From assembly GCF_028681615.1 (NCBI RefSeq), contig NZ_JAQUHV010000001.1:372001-436000 (forward strand): DNA of 64,000 bases, in the 5' to 3' direction. Source of the DNA: Sulfuricurvum sp. (lineage in GTDB: Bacteria > Campylobacterota > Campylobacteria > Campylobacterales > Sulfurimonadaceae). The notes beneath the pieces are model-generated. The model worked only from the letters and a program-made list of their open reading frames with translations. It did no database searches and was not told the origin of the DNA. Both the position numbers and the translations under genes were made by a program. Positions 44,306 through 52,137 of this stretch are shown piece by piece (within the stretch, counting starts at the first letter, position 1; each line of letters begins with the position of its first letter).

Positions 44306-45346
44306 ATGGCTAGTGATATGAACGACTATTTCAACAAAAAGAAAAAAGAAGAGCAACGAGGGGGCGGATTTCAAGCTCCTAAACCACCCAAAATCGATTT
44401 CAATATGAACGGCAATAAAGTGGGTGCGTTGTGGTTTATCGCAGGGGTTGTCTTGTTGCTCCTTCTGGCCAAACCGTTTATCATCATCACAGAGGGAGAG
44501 CGGGGAATTTTATCCACCAACGGAAAATACGAATCTCAAGCGCTCCTGCCCGGACTTCATTTTATGATTCCGCTCATCCAGCAAATTTACATTGTTGATA
44601 CTAAAATGCATGTTATTAACTACAGTGCCAAAGTCGACAGTGCCGCTGCCGCAGGAGACGGTATTTTGCTCAAACCGGCAATCACCGTCCTCGATAAACG
44701 GGGGCTTCCAGTTGCTATCGATATTACCGTCCAATACCGTATGAATGCACAACTTGCGTCACAAACCGTTTCCAACTGGGGCTTTAACTGGGAAGATAAA
44801 ATCATTGACCCGGTTGCCCGCGATGTCGTTCGAAACGTTGTCGGTCAATACGAAGCGGAATCCCTTCCGATCATGCGTAATACGATCGCCCTGAAAATTG
44901 AATCCGGAATTCGAAGTGCCATTGAACACGGTAAAAATTCCCCTGCCGCACTCGAGTCGGTTCAACTGCGTGAAATAACCCTTCCTCAAAAAGTAAAAGA
45001 CCAGATCGAACGGGTACAGGTTGCAAAACAAGAGGTAGAGCGTGCCCAGCAAGATGTTGAGCGGGCCAAACAAGAGGCATTCAAAAAAGAGACGGAAGCT
45101 CAAGGTACCGCTAACGCTATTACCATTCAGGCAGAAGCTCAGGCAAAAGCAAACCGTCTTATCGGTGCTTCTTTGACTCCAGGCTTGCTCAAATTAGAGC
45201 AAATCCAGGTACAAGGGAAATTTAACGAGGCGTTGAAAGAGAATAAAGATGCCAAAATTTTCCTCACGCCTGGAGGCTCTACACCGAATATTTGGCTCGA
45301 TACGAAAAACATCGATAATGAAAAATTAAGTTCAACAGGGAAGTAA
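44306..45346 (+). CDS. SPFH/prohibitin-family membrane protein
   Basis: A 346-residue protein with a charged N terminus, one transmembrane helix (LWFIAGVVLLLLLAKPFI, near residues 48-66), an SPFH/band-7 domain (about 66-240), a heptad-rich coiled coil (VAKQEVERAQQDVERAKQEA, cited as QEVERAQQDVERAK) and a conserved C-terminal segment. Such proteins form large ring assemblies that organise membrane domains and bind FtsH-like proteases. AAGGA lies 8 bases before the ATG. A hairpin-containing 70-base gap separates it from ilvE. Confidence 0.88.
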   Translation: MASDMNDYFNKKKKEEQRGGGFQAPKPPKIDFNMNGNKVGALWFIAGVVLLLLLAKPFIIITEGERGILSTNGKYESQALLPGLHFMIPLIQQIYIVDTKMHVINYSAKVDSAAAAGDGILLKPAITVLDKRGLPVAIDITVQYRMNAQLASQTVSNWGFNWEDKIIDPVARDVVRNVVGQYEAESLPIMRNTIALKIESGIRSAIEHGKNSPAALESVQLREITLPQKVKDQIERVQVAKQEVERAQQDVERAKQEAFKKETEAQGTANAITIQAEAQAKANRLIGASLTPGLLKLEQIQVQGKFNEALKENKDAKIFLTPGGSTPNIWLDTKNIDNEKLSSTGK

Positions 45347-45349
45347 TCG

Positions 45350-46024
45350 ATGAATCTGGATCAAATCGACTGGGCGAAATCCGATCTTCTCCCCGTAATC
45401 GTACAGGACTCCACCACTTTGGAGGTCTTGATGATGGCCTATATGAACCGTGAGGCTCTCGAACTTTCTCTCGCCACAAAAACAGCGCACTATTTCTCCC
45501 GTTCCAAACAACGTCTCTGGAAAAAAGGGGAAAGTAGCGGACATATCCAACATATCGAACGCTTTTTGCTTGATTGCGACAACGATACGTTATTGATCAT
45601 GGTACGCCAAGAAGGGGTAGCCTGTCATACGGGGCGTAAATCGTGTTTCTTCACTGATATCGAATCCGGAGAGAGTATCAGCGAGCCTCAAATCGATACC
45701 GCTGCCGCATACGGAATTATCGACGAACTGTACCACACCATTCTTTCACGAAAAAACAGCGATCCTTCCAGTTCTTGGACTGCCAAACTTCTCAGCAGCG
45801 GTGACAATGCTATACTCAAAAAAGTCGTTGAAGAGGCAGGAGAGTTCAGTTTTGCGGTCAAAGACGGCAATGAAGATGAAATTATTTACGAATGTGCCGA
45901 TTTAGTGTATCACGTACTGGTGGCTCTAGGGCATAAGAATATCTCGCCGGATCGAATTAAACAGGAACTCGCTCGCCGTAGTGGAATAAGCGGCATTGCG
46001 GAGAAAAACTCTAGGAACAAATGA
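45350..46024 (+). CDS. hisIE: Bifunctional phosphoribosyl-AMP cyclohydrolase / phosphoribosyl-ATP pyrophosphatase
   Basis: A 224-residue fused enzyme for steps two and three of histidine synthesis. The HisI part (about 1-115) shows MMAYMNREAL, SRSKQRLWKKGE and the zinc site GVACHTGRKSC. The HisE part (about 125-215) shows VVEEAGEFSFAVKDG and YECADLVYHVLVAL. No other his gene is in the window, so the pathway is scattered. It starts 3 bases after the SPFH stop and overlaps the next gene by 4 (ATGA). Confidence 0.95.
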   Translation: MNLDQIDWAKSDLLPVIVQDSTTLEVLMMAYMNREALELSLATKTAHYFSRSKQRLWKKGESSGHIQHIERFLLDCDNDTLLIMVRQEGVACHTGRKSCFFTDIESGESISEPQIDTAAAYGIIDELYHTILSRKNSDPSSSWTAKLLSSGDNAILKKVVEEAGEFSFAVKDGNEDEIIYECADLVYHVLVALGHKNISPDRIKQELARRSGISGIAEKNSRNK

Positions 46025-46536
46025 AAAACCGAATCATCGATTTTATTCACCATCTTTTGATTTACGATTACCTCCTGTTCGGAGGTATTTTCATTCTTTT
46101 TCTTTTACTGCTCATTTTGGCAATCGTTTTACGAAAAAAAATGGGACTTGCTATTTTTTTGGTCTTTACCGCTTTTGGAGTGCTAACTGTAGGCCCGGTC
46201 GCCGGATACCTTGCACTGCATCAATACCTATTTAAACACACTCTTATTATTCATGAAGTCAAACCCCTCCAATTCACGGAAGCGATCCTCATCAAAGGGG
46301 ATATCAATAATACTTCCAAACGCACGTTTAACGAATGTACGATTCATGCCGGTGTCTACAAAGTGACCCATTACAAATATATCGATAAAATCTACCCCTA
46401 CATACCGTTCAAGAAAAGCTCAATGACCATCACAAAAACGATAGAACCCGGAAAATCGGCTCCGTTTAAAATGTTTGTTGAGCCGTTTAGGTATGATAAA
46501 GACTATAATCTAACCTACAAAGTGGAGTGCCGATGA
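46021..46536 (+). CDS. DUF2393-type membrane protein (first of a pair)
   Basis: A 171-residue protein with two N-terminal transmembrane helices (residues about 20-40 and 48-68) and a soluble domain of about 100 residues that looks like an Ig-like beta fold (GDINNTSKRTFNECTIHA, cited as GDINNTSKRTFNEC). It resembles the DUF2393 family, which I know mainly from Campylobacterota. Function unknown. It overlaps hisIE and its downstream relative by 4 bases each. Confidence 0.7.
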   Translation: MKNRIIDFIHHLLIYDYLLFGGIFILFLLLLILAIVLRKKMGLAIFLVFTAFGVLTVGPVAGYLALHQYLFKHTLIIHEVKPLQFTEAILIKGDINNTSKRTFNECTIHAGVYKVTHYKYIDKIYPYIPFKKSSMTITKTIEPGKSAPFKMFVEPFRYDKDYNLTYKVECR

Positions 46537-47060
46537 ATATCTATCTAACAGTCTGGCACTATTTGGTGCTTGTTATCGCCCTGCTGTTAATTGTACTCTC
46601 AATCTTTTCAGCCCTTCAGGCTAAACGTCTGATACAGCAGCTCGCAATCTTATTCGTCTCATTGATTTTAATCAGTGCCGGTACCTTTATCGTGCTGGCA
46701 GGGTTGGAAAGTTACACGAAAAAAGCCAAGATTTTTAACCTCAAGCATGATCGTCTACTCCAGAGTGAACAAATCGTTTTTACCGGAGTCGTTAAAAACA
46801 TGGGAGAATATCCCCTTGCAAGAGTACAGTTGGAACTTACGCTTCAAAATACCCAGAAACAGCAATCCGGTATATTCGGAGGGGCTCCGCATGCCTTCAA
46901 TGAAGCTTTTGATTCCAAGTATCAACCCCAAACAATCAATTACGACTATACAATCGCTACCGATCTGCCTCCGGGTTATTCCAAAGCCTTTACGATTATG
47001 ATCGATTATCCGCCGTATTTTAACGATACCTCTTATCGTACTAAAGCCATTGCGCACTAA
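46533..47060 (+). CDS. DUF2393-type membrane protein (second of a pair)
   Basis: A 175-residue protein with the same layout as its upstream neighbour: two transmembrane helices near the N terminus and a beta-rich extracytoplasmic domain (FTGVVKNMGEYPLARVQLEL, cited as VKNMGEYPLARVQ). I chose the ATG at 46533, which overlaps the preceding stop (ATGA). The two proteins probably arose by duplication and may work together at the inner membrane. Function unknown. Confidence 0.7.
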   Translation: MNIYLTVWHYLVLVIALLLIVLSIFSALQAKRLIQQLAILFVSLILISAGTFIVLAGLESYTKKAKIFNLKHDRLLQSEQIVFTGVVKNMGEYPLARVQLELTLQNTQKQQSGIFGGAPHAFNEAFDSKYQPQTINYDYTIATDLPPGYSKAFTIMIDYPPYFNDTSYRTKAIAH

Positions 47061-47069
47061 AGATAGGGT

Positions 47070-48032
47070 TTAATACTTTAATCCTACGGTTGCAAGTGCC
47101 TCATTGACGGCACGGAATTGCTCGTTTTTATCTCTACACCACTGCGGTGCGATCAATGAATCATCGTCAATCCCTGCAGTAATCCTCTGTACGCTGACTC
47201 CTGAGGGTTTTAATCGCAATGCCTCGATGAGGACTTCCAAATAAAGTTCTTGTGAAATGGGCTCAAACTCTCCTCTGGCATACTCATTGGCCAGAGCTGT
47301 CCGTTTTACGACATACAGTGGATGGTATTTGACCGAATCAATCCCTAATGCATAGGCTGCTTTTGCCGTCTCCAACATCATCTCTTTTGTCTCTCCGGGG
47401 AGACCGAATATCAAATGTCCGCATACGTTCAAACCATGCGATTTGGCTTTTAAAATCGCCTCTTTTACATTAGCGCTGTCATGTCCGCGATTAATTCGTA
47501 CCAGTGTTTCATCATAAATCGATTGAATCCCAAACTCAACCCAAATTTCGGTTTTTTTGGAAAGTTCTGCCAGATATTCAAATGTCTCATCGCTGATACT
47601 GTCCGAACGTGTTCCGATACTGAGTCCAACGACATTCTCAAACGACAATGCTTTTTCATAAAGCGCTTTAAGTGTTTCAAAAGGGGCATAGGTATTGGTA
47701 AAGCTTTGAAAGTAGACCATATACTTTTTGGTACCGTTCTCATTATGAAGACGTTTTGAGAGTGCTTCAAATTGCCATTGTACTTGCTGAAGCTGTTTTT
47801 CCAAATGGGGGTTCGTTGTGGATTGAAGATTGAGAAAAAAACCTTTTAGTTCACGCGCACGATCTAAACTCGGACTAAATGAATCATTTTCGCAAAAGGT
47901 ACAGCCGCCCTTTGCAACCGTACCGTCGATATTCGGGCAGGTAAATCCCGAAATAGAAACAGGAACTTTGGAGACTTTTGTCCCAAATTTACGATGCAGA
48001 TACTGCCCGAACGTAAAAATCTGTTCCCGCAT
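47070..48032 (-). CDS. Radical SAM protein, YhcC/TIGR01212 type
   Basis: A 320-residue radical SAM protein. The cluster ligands C32, C44 and C47 are in TCPNIDGTVAKGGCTFC, a spaced version of CxxxCxxC typical of the YhcC group. YFQSFTNTYAP, GLSIGTRSDS and HLIFGLPGET are also conserved. The reaction is unknown. It converges with the DUF2393 pair and lies 9 bases after purF. Confidence 0.9.
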   Translation of the reverse strand: MREQIFTFGQYLHRKFGTKVSKVPVSISGFTCPNIDGTVAKGGCTFCENDSFSPSLDRARELKGFFLNLQSTTNPHLEKQLQQVQWQFEALSKRLHNENGTKKYMVYFQSFTNTYAPFETLKALYEKALSFENVVGLSIGTRSDSISDETFEYLAELSKKTEIWVEFGIQSIYDETLVRINRGHDSANVKEAILKAKSHGLNVCGHLIFGLPGETKEMMLETAKAAYALGIDSVKYHPLYVVKRTALANEYARGEFEPISQELYLEVLIEALRLKPSGVSVQRITAGIDDDSLIAPQWCRDKNEQFRAVNEALATVGLKY

Positions 48033-48041
48033 CGATTATGC

Positions 48042-49391
48042 TTAAATAATGTATTTGCCGGTAAAGCAGGCAGTACAATAATTCTCTTCTTTGCCGTTGA
48101 CACTCTGCAACAGTGCTTCATTGCTCAAATACCCGAGAGAATCTGCTTCGATAAATGCACAAATCTCATCATTGGCCATATTGGCTGCAATCAGTTTTTC
48201 TTTATCCGGAGTGTCAACACCATAGTAGCAAGGATCGGTTGTCGGAGGGCTCGAAATACGCATATGGACTTCTGCCGCCCCTGCAGCTTTAAGCATACGA
48301 ACGATCTGTCGACTGGTTGTACCGCGGACGATCGAGTCATCGATGACAATAATGCGTTTTCCTTTGATCAAACGCTCGATAGGAGAAAGTTTCATTTTAA
48401 CTTTCAAATCGCGCATCTCTTGAGTCGGCTCGATAAACGTACGTCCGATGTAGTGATTTCGCATAATCGCCATTTCAAACGGAATACCGCTCTCTTGAGC
48501 ATAACCGATGGCAGCGGGAACGCCTCCGTCAGGGACAGGAACAACCATATCGGCGACGACCGGCTGTTCACGTGCCAATGCTTTCCCCATCGCCTTACGC
48601 ATCTCATAGACGTTTTGAGTATAGACATTCGAATCAGGACGGGCAAAATAGACATATTCGAAAATACAGTGTTTTGGAGTTGGTTCGAACACTTTGATCG
48701 ATTTAGGGGCTTTCCCTTTTTCGAAAATCAACAATTCGCCCGGCTCAACGTCACGGATATACTCCGCACCGATCAGATCAAATGCACACGTCTCCGATGC
48801 AACAACGTATCCATCCCCCACACGTCCGAGACTGAGAGGTCGGAATCCGTGTGGATCACGCATTGCGAACATTTTAGAACGGCTTAGGAAGACAAGCGAA
48901 TACGCTCCCTCGATCTTTTTGACCGCATCGATAATACGATCCGTAAGATGATGCTGATCACTCTTTGCGATCAAATGGATCAGATTTTCGGTATCCATAA
49001 AGGTTTGGAAAATCGCCCCTTTTTTAATCAGGGCATCACGCACCTCTTTGGCATTGGTGAGATTTCCGTTGTGAACAATCGACATCTCTCCCAAATCATA
49101 TCGGGCAAATACCGGCTGAGCGTCCAAAATCGAATCGTCTCCTGCCGTTGAATAGCGGGTATGACCGATCGCCATATGTCCTTTGAGGGTGTTGAGTTTT
49201 TGGGTATCGAACACTTGTGTTACCAACCCGCGGTCTTTGATCGTATACAGTTTTTCACCGTTGCTGGTACTGATACCTGCGGCTTCTTGTCCGCGATGTT
49301 GAAGAGCATGGAGAGAGAAATAAGCCAGTTTGGACGCCTCGGGATGGTCGAAAATACCGACTACCGCACATTTTTCATTTAAACTACGCAC
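48042..49391 (-). CDS. purF: Amidophosphoribosyltransferase
   Basis: A 449-residue enzyme for the first committed step of purine synthesis. The N-terminal nucleophile Cys is in CAVVGIFDHPEAS; glutaminase motifs HRGQEAAGIS and IGHTRYSTAG follow, and the PRPP motif is VIDDSIVRGTTS near residue 350. Cysteines in the last third (DPCYYGVDTP, NYCTACFTGKY) match the Fe-S-containing B. subtilis type. I chose the GTG at 49391 (AAGGAAA 7 bases upstream), giving a short propeptide of seven residues before the Cys. A longer frame to 49463 overlaps dapB. Confidence 0.94.
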   Translation of the reverse strand: MRSLNEKCAVVGIFDHPEASKLAYFSLHALQHRGQEAAGISTSNGEKLYTIKDRGLVTQVFDTQKLNTLKGHMAIGHTRYSTAGDDSILDAQPVFARYDLGEMSIVHNGNLTNAKEVRDALIKKGAIFQTFMDTENLIHLIAKSDQHHLTDRIIDAVKKIEGAYSLVFLSRSKMFAMRDPHGFRPLSLGRVGDGYVVASETCAFDLIGAEYIRDVEPGELLIFEKGKAPKSIKVFEPTPKHCIFEYVYFARPDSNVYTQNVYEMRKAMGKALAREQPVVADMVVPVPDGGVPAAIGYAQESGIPFEMAIMRNHYIGRTFIEPTQEMRDLKVKMKLSPIERLIKGKRIIVIDDSIVRGTTSRQIVRMLKAAGAAEVHMRISSPPTTDPCYYGVDTPDKEKLIAANMANDEICAFIEADSLGYLSNEALLQSVNGKEENYCTACFTGKYII

Positions 49392-49402
49392 TGTGTGTTT
49401 CC

Positions 49403-50182
49403 TTATGCAAGTTCTAAACAGTCTTGAATACTGTATAAACCGTTTGGTTTTCCGGCAAGCCATTTTGCGGCACGAATAGCACCTTTAGAAAAGGTATTAC
49501 GGGTCGTTGCGGTATGGTGAAGCTCAATGAATTCACCGTCATTATAAAACCCGACGGTATGGCGTCCGACGATATCGCCGCCGCGCAATGCCATCACTGC
49601 GATTTCATCTTTGGAACGTTCTCCGATATTTCCGTTGCGTCCGCTGACACGCACCGCATCCAAATCAAGATTTCGTCCGGCAGCTGCAGAGTGAGCCAAC
49701 GTCAATGCCGTTCCGCTTGGAGCATCTTTTTTATGACGGTGATGCTGTTCAACGATCTCGATATCGAATCCGTCAAGCGTTTTAGATGCAAGATGTACAA
49801 GCTGATTCAGCAATGCAACCCCTAAAGACATATTCGTCGCATACAAAATCGGCATCGACTCACTTGCTGTTTTAAGCAGGTTCATTTGATGGGTGTCCAA
49901 TCCTGTTGTTCCGATAACCAAAGGTTTTGGATGTTCAATCGCTTTTTCCAGCAAAACCTGTGTCGCTTCAGGCAATGAGAAATCGATGACAACATCGCTT
50001 CCTTTGAGTAACGTCACCATATCATTCGTTACCAAGACAGAAGGATCGATTGAAAAATTGAGTTCATTACGGACATATACCGCCCCTAATGAAATCTCAC
50101 TCTCATGGCGCAAATCTTCAATCAACAGCTTTCCGACACGCCCGCCAGCGCCAAATACACCTGCTCTTATCATTTTAGACAA
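49403..50182 (-). CDS. dapB: 4-hydroxy-tetrahydrodipicolinate reductase
   Basis: A 259-residue enzyme of lysine and diaminopimelate synthesis. Nucleotide-binding [13 protein letters not shown] is at the N terminus, [11 protein letters not shown] and [11 protein letters not shown] in the middle, and the catalytic [16 protein letters not shown] near residue 150. HPLC-type substrate residues are not otherwise checkable. It lies 11 bases upstream of purF. Confidence 0.96.
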   Translation of the reverse strand: MSKMIRAGVFGAGGRVGKLLIEDLRHESEISLGAVYVRNELNFSIDPSVLVTNDMVTLLKGSDVVIDFSLPEATQVLLEKAIEHPKPLVIGTTGLDTHQMNLLKTASESMPILYATNMSLGVALLNQLVHLASKTLDGFDIEIVEQHHRHKKDAPSGTALTLAHSAAAGRNLDLDAVRVSGRNGNIGERSKDEIAVMALRGGDIVGRHTVGFYNDGEFIELHHTATTRNTFSKGAIRAAKWLAGKPNGLYSIQDCLELA

Positions 50183-50259
50183 TCCCTATACTGCATTATT
50201 CTTCGGCATTTTACCCTCTTCGTCTTTAAAAAGGGCGTAAACGCTTTCATTAAAAAATG

Positions 50260-51198
50260 TTAATGGTGTCCATCCACATATGCGATTGCCTGCAATGCGG
50301 CTACTGCGCCGTCACCTGCGGCACAGACCACTTGTTTGGGAGCTTCGGCACGCATATCTCCGGCTGCGTAAAGACCCGGAACCGATGTTTTCATACTCAA
50401 ATCGACTTTCACTTCTCCCCATGGAGTCATTTCACATAAGAAGCTGCCGTCTTCTTGAATCAATACCTGATTATTGACATTATTTCCGACAAAAACAAAG
50501 ACACCGGGAACATCAATTTGACGCAAAGTTCCATCTTGTAACTTCACATGAATTCCATTAACACCCATTTTATCCCCGAAAACCTCTTGAGGAATTGCAT
50601 TTAATACCAGCTCAATATTCGCCGTCTCTTTGACTCTCGCTATCGTATTCGGCGCGGAACGAAAGGTATCACGACGATGGATAAGATAGACTTTGGAACA
50701 AATTTTTGCCAAATACAGTGCTTCTTCAAGAGCCGTATCCCCTCCGCCGATAACTGCTACTTCTTTACCTTTATAGAAAAATCCGTCGCATGTTGCGCAG
50801 GTACTGACACCCCGTCCAAAAAAAGTATCTTCACCGCTAAATCCTGCCCGTTTCGGCGTTGAACCGGTACATACGATAACACTTTTAGCTTCATCAATGC
50901 TGCCGTCGGATTTTTGAACCAAAAAAATACCGTCTTCGCGGCGTGAAACACGGTTTACTTCCGACATTTCATGCTTAAGCCCGAAACGTTGGCACTGCTC
51001 CGGCCACGGAATCATCAAATCCATTCCCGTAATATGACCTGTAACGCCCGGATAGTTTTCGATTTCAGAACTCATCGTAATCTGTCCGCCCGGCATCCCT
51101 TTTTCAAACATCGTAACGTTTTCCAAGCCGCCGCGTGTCGTATACAAACCGGCAGTCAATCCTGCAGGTCCTCCTCCGATAATCGCACAATCCAACAT
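50260..51198 (-). CDS. trxB: Thioredoxin reductase
   Basis: A 312-residue flavoprotein. FAD-binding [12 protein letters not shown], redox CATCDGFF (near 135), NADPH-binding [14 protein letters not shown] and C-terminal [18 protein letters not shown] are all present. It passes electrons from NADPH to the TrxA encoded 184 bases upstream. The gap to trxA is AT-rich with a hairpin, so the two may be separately regulated. Confidence 0.95.
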   Translation of the reverse strand: MLDCAIIGGGPAGLTAGLYTTRGGLENVTMFEKGMPGGQITMSSEIENYPGVTGHITGMDLMIPWPEQCQRFGLKHEMSEVNRVSRREDGIFLVQKSDGSIDEAKSVIVCTGSTPKRAGFSGEDTFFGRGVSTCATCDGFFYKGKEVAVIGGGDTALEEALYLAKICSKVYLIHRRDTFRSAPNTIARVKETANIELVLNAIPQEVFGDKMGVNGIHVKLQDGTLRQIDVPGVFVFVGNNVNNQVLIQEDGSFLCEMTPWGEVKVDLSMKTSVPGLYAAGDMRAEAPKQVVCAAGDGAVAALQAIAYVDGHH

Positions 51199-51345
51199 TC
51201 GTAATCTCCTGTTTTCGAAAACATTAATATAAATATATGATACAGTTTAATAAATAAAGAGGCACTTTTAAGGGATCAAATGGGGAAAAGTTAAGATTTT
51301 ATTTATAATTAAAATAAATTCATGAAATATATATGAGTGGGGTTT

Positions 51346-51367
51346 AGAAGAGGAGCGTTCCCCTTCT
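51346..51367 (-). terminator. Hairpin after trxA
   Basis: On the minus strand AGAAGGGGA and TCCTCTTCT pair (one G-U) around ACGC, 15 bases after the trxA stop. No U tract follows, so termination is uncertain; it may limit read-through into trxB. Confidence 0.4.
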
Positions 51368-51382
51368 TAGATAAAGACAAAG

Positions 51383-51700
51383 TTACAGTAAAGCGTTTAG
51401 TTTGTCAGCGAACGCTTGTTTTGATGCAGCACCAACCATTTGTTCAACAACTTCACCGTTTTTGAAGAAAAGGATTGTTGGGATAGAGCGAATACCGTAT
51501 TTTACAGCGATATCTTGTTCTTCATCTGTATTTACTTTACAGATTTTTGCTTTACCTTCAAATTCACCCGCCAACTCTTCGATAACCGGAGCGATCATAC
51601 GGCAAGGCCCACACCATGGAGCCCAAAAATCTACCAAAGAGACACCCTCTTTAGTTACTTCGTCAAAATTAGATACTGTCAATTCAGTGTATTTAGCCAT
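51383..51700 (-). CDS. trxA: Thioredoxin
   Basis: A 105-residue thioredoxin with active site WCGPC (C30, C33), the buried Asp in LVDFWAPW and the cis-proline loop [10 protein letters not shown]. Electron donor to Bcp and others. A -10 element at 51735-51740 lies in the upstream gap. Confidence 0.97.
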   Translation of the reverse strand: MAKYTELTVSNFDEVTKEGVSLVDFWAPWCGPCRMIAPVIEELAGEFEGKAKICKVNTDEEQDIAVKYGIRSIPTILFFKNGEVVEQMVGAASKQAFADKLNALL

Positions 51701-51734
51701 GTGACTTCCTTGAGTTCAATGTTTATATGGGGTC

Positions 51735-51740
51735 ATTATA
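51735..51740 (-). promoter_or_regulatory. -10 element upstream of trxA
   Basis: TATAAT within GGCGTTATAATG on the minus strand, 35 bases before trxA. The same 12-base string precedes tatA. Confidence 0.5.
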
Positions 51741-51802
51741 ACGCCACAATCTTTAAAATGACTTATTACATAACTCTCACATTTTTTCTCAGGGAAAAGG
51801 GG

Positions 51803-52135
51803 TTAAAGGGTAATGTTTTCAATCCACTCTATCTCGTTATCCGTGATAATAAGGGCATCAATACAATACTCAAGATTGAGCCGCTTTTGCTGAAGATAGG
51901 TTTGGATGGCACGGTTTAATTTTTGCAGTTTTGCACAGGTGATATTGTTCACGGCCTGTTCATAGGTCATCGCACTTTTCACTTCAACAAAATGGAGCAC
52001 ATTATTGTGCATCGCAATAATATCGATCTCTCCGAAACGGTTATAGACGTTCCGGTCAATGATTCGAAGGCCATTGTTTCGTAAATACTCGCATCCGCGT
52101 TCTTCGGCGATATTGCCACGAGCGCGCGTGTGCAC
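51803..52135 (-). CDS. YraN/UPF0102-family nuclease-like protein
   Basis: A 110-residue protein of the YraN family with a PD-(D/E)XK-like core: GEIDIIAMHNNVLHFVEVK (cited as GEIDIIA..HFVEVK) near residues 33-52. The family is thought to be nucleases or Holliday-junction-related; role unproven. The start is a GTG at 52135 with GGAG upstream, 2 bases after the formate dehydrogenase gene stop, so they may be co-transcribed. Confidence 0.85.
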   Translation of the reverse strand: MHTRARGNIAEERGCEYLRNNGLRIIDRNVYNRFGEIDIIAMHNNVLHFVEVKSAMTYEQAVNNITCAKLQKLNRAIQTYLQQKRLNLEYCIDALIITDNEIEWIENITL

Positions 52136-52137
52136 AA

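Noticed and set aside
47994-48887. 297-codon open frame on the plus strand opposite purF
   Set aside because: It lies antisense to well-conserved purF, is His/Arg/Phe-rich in the way antisense frames are, and has no ribosome site.
49392-49463. Longer purF start
   Set aside because: It overlaps dapB and would put 31 residues before the catalytic Cys.
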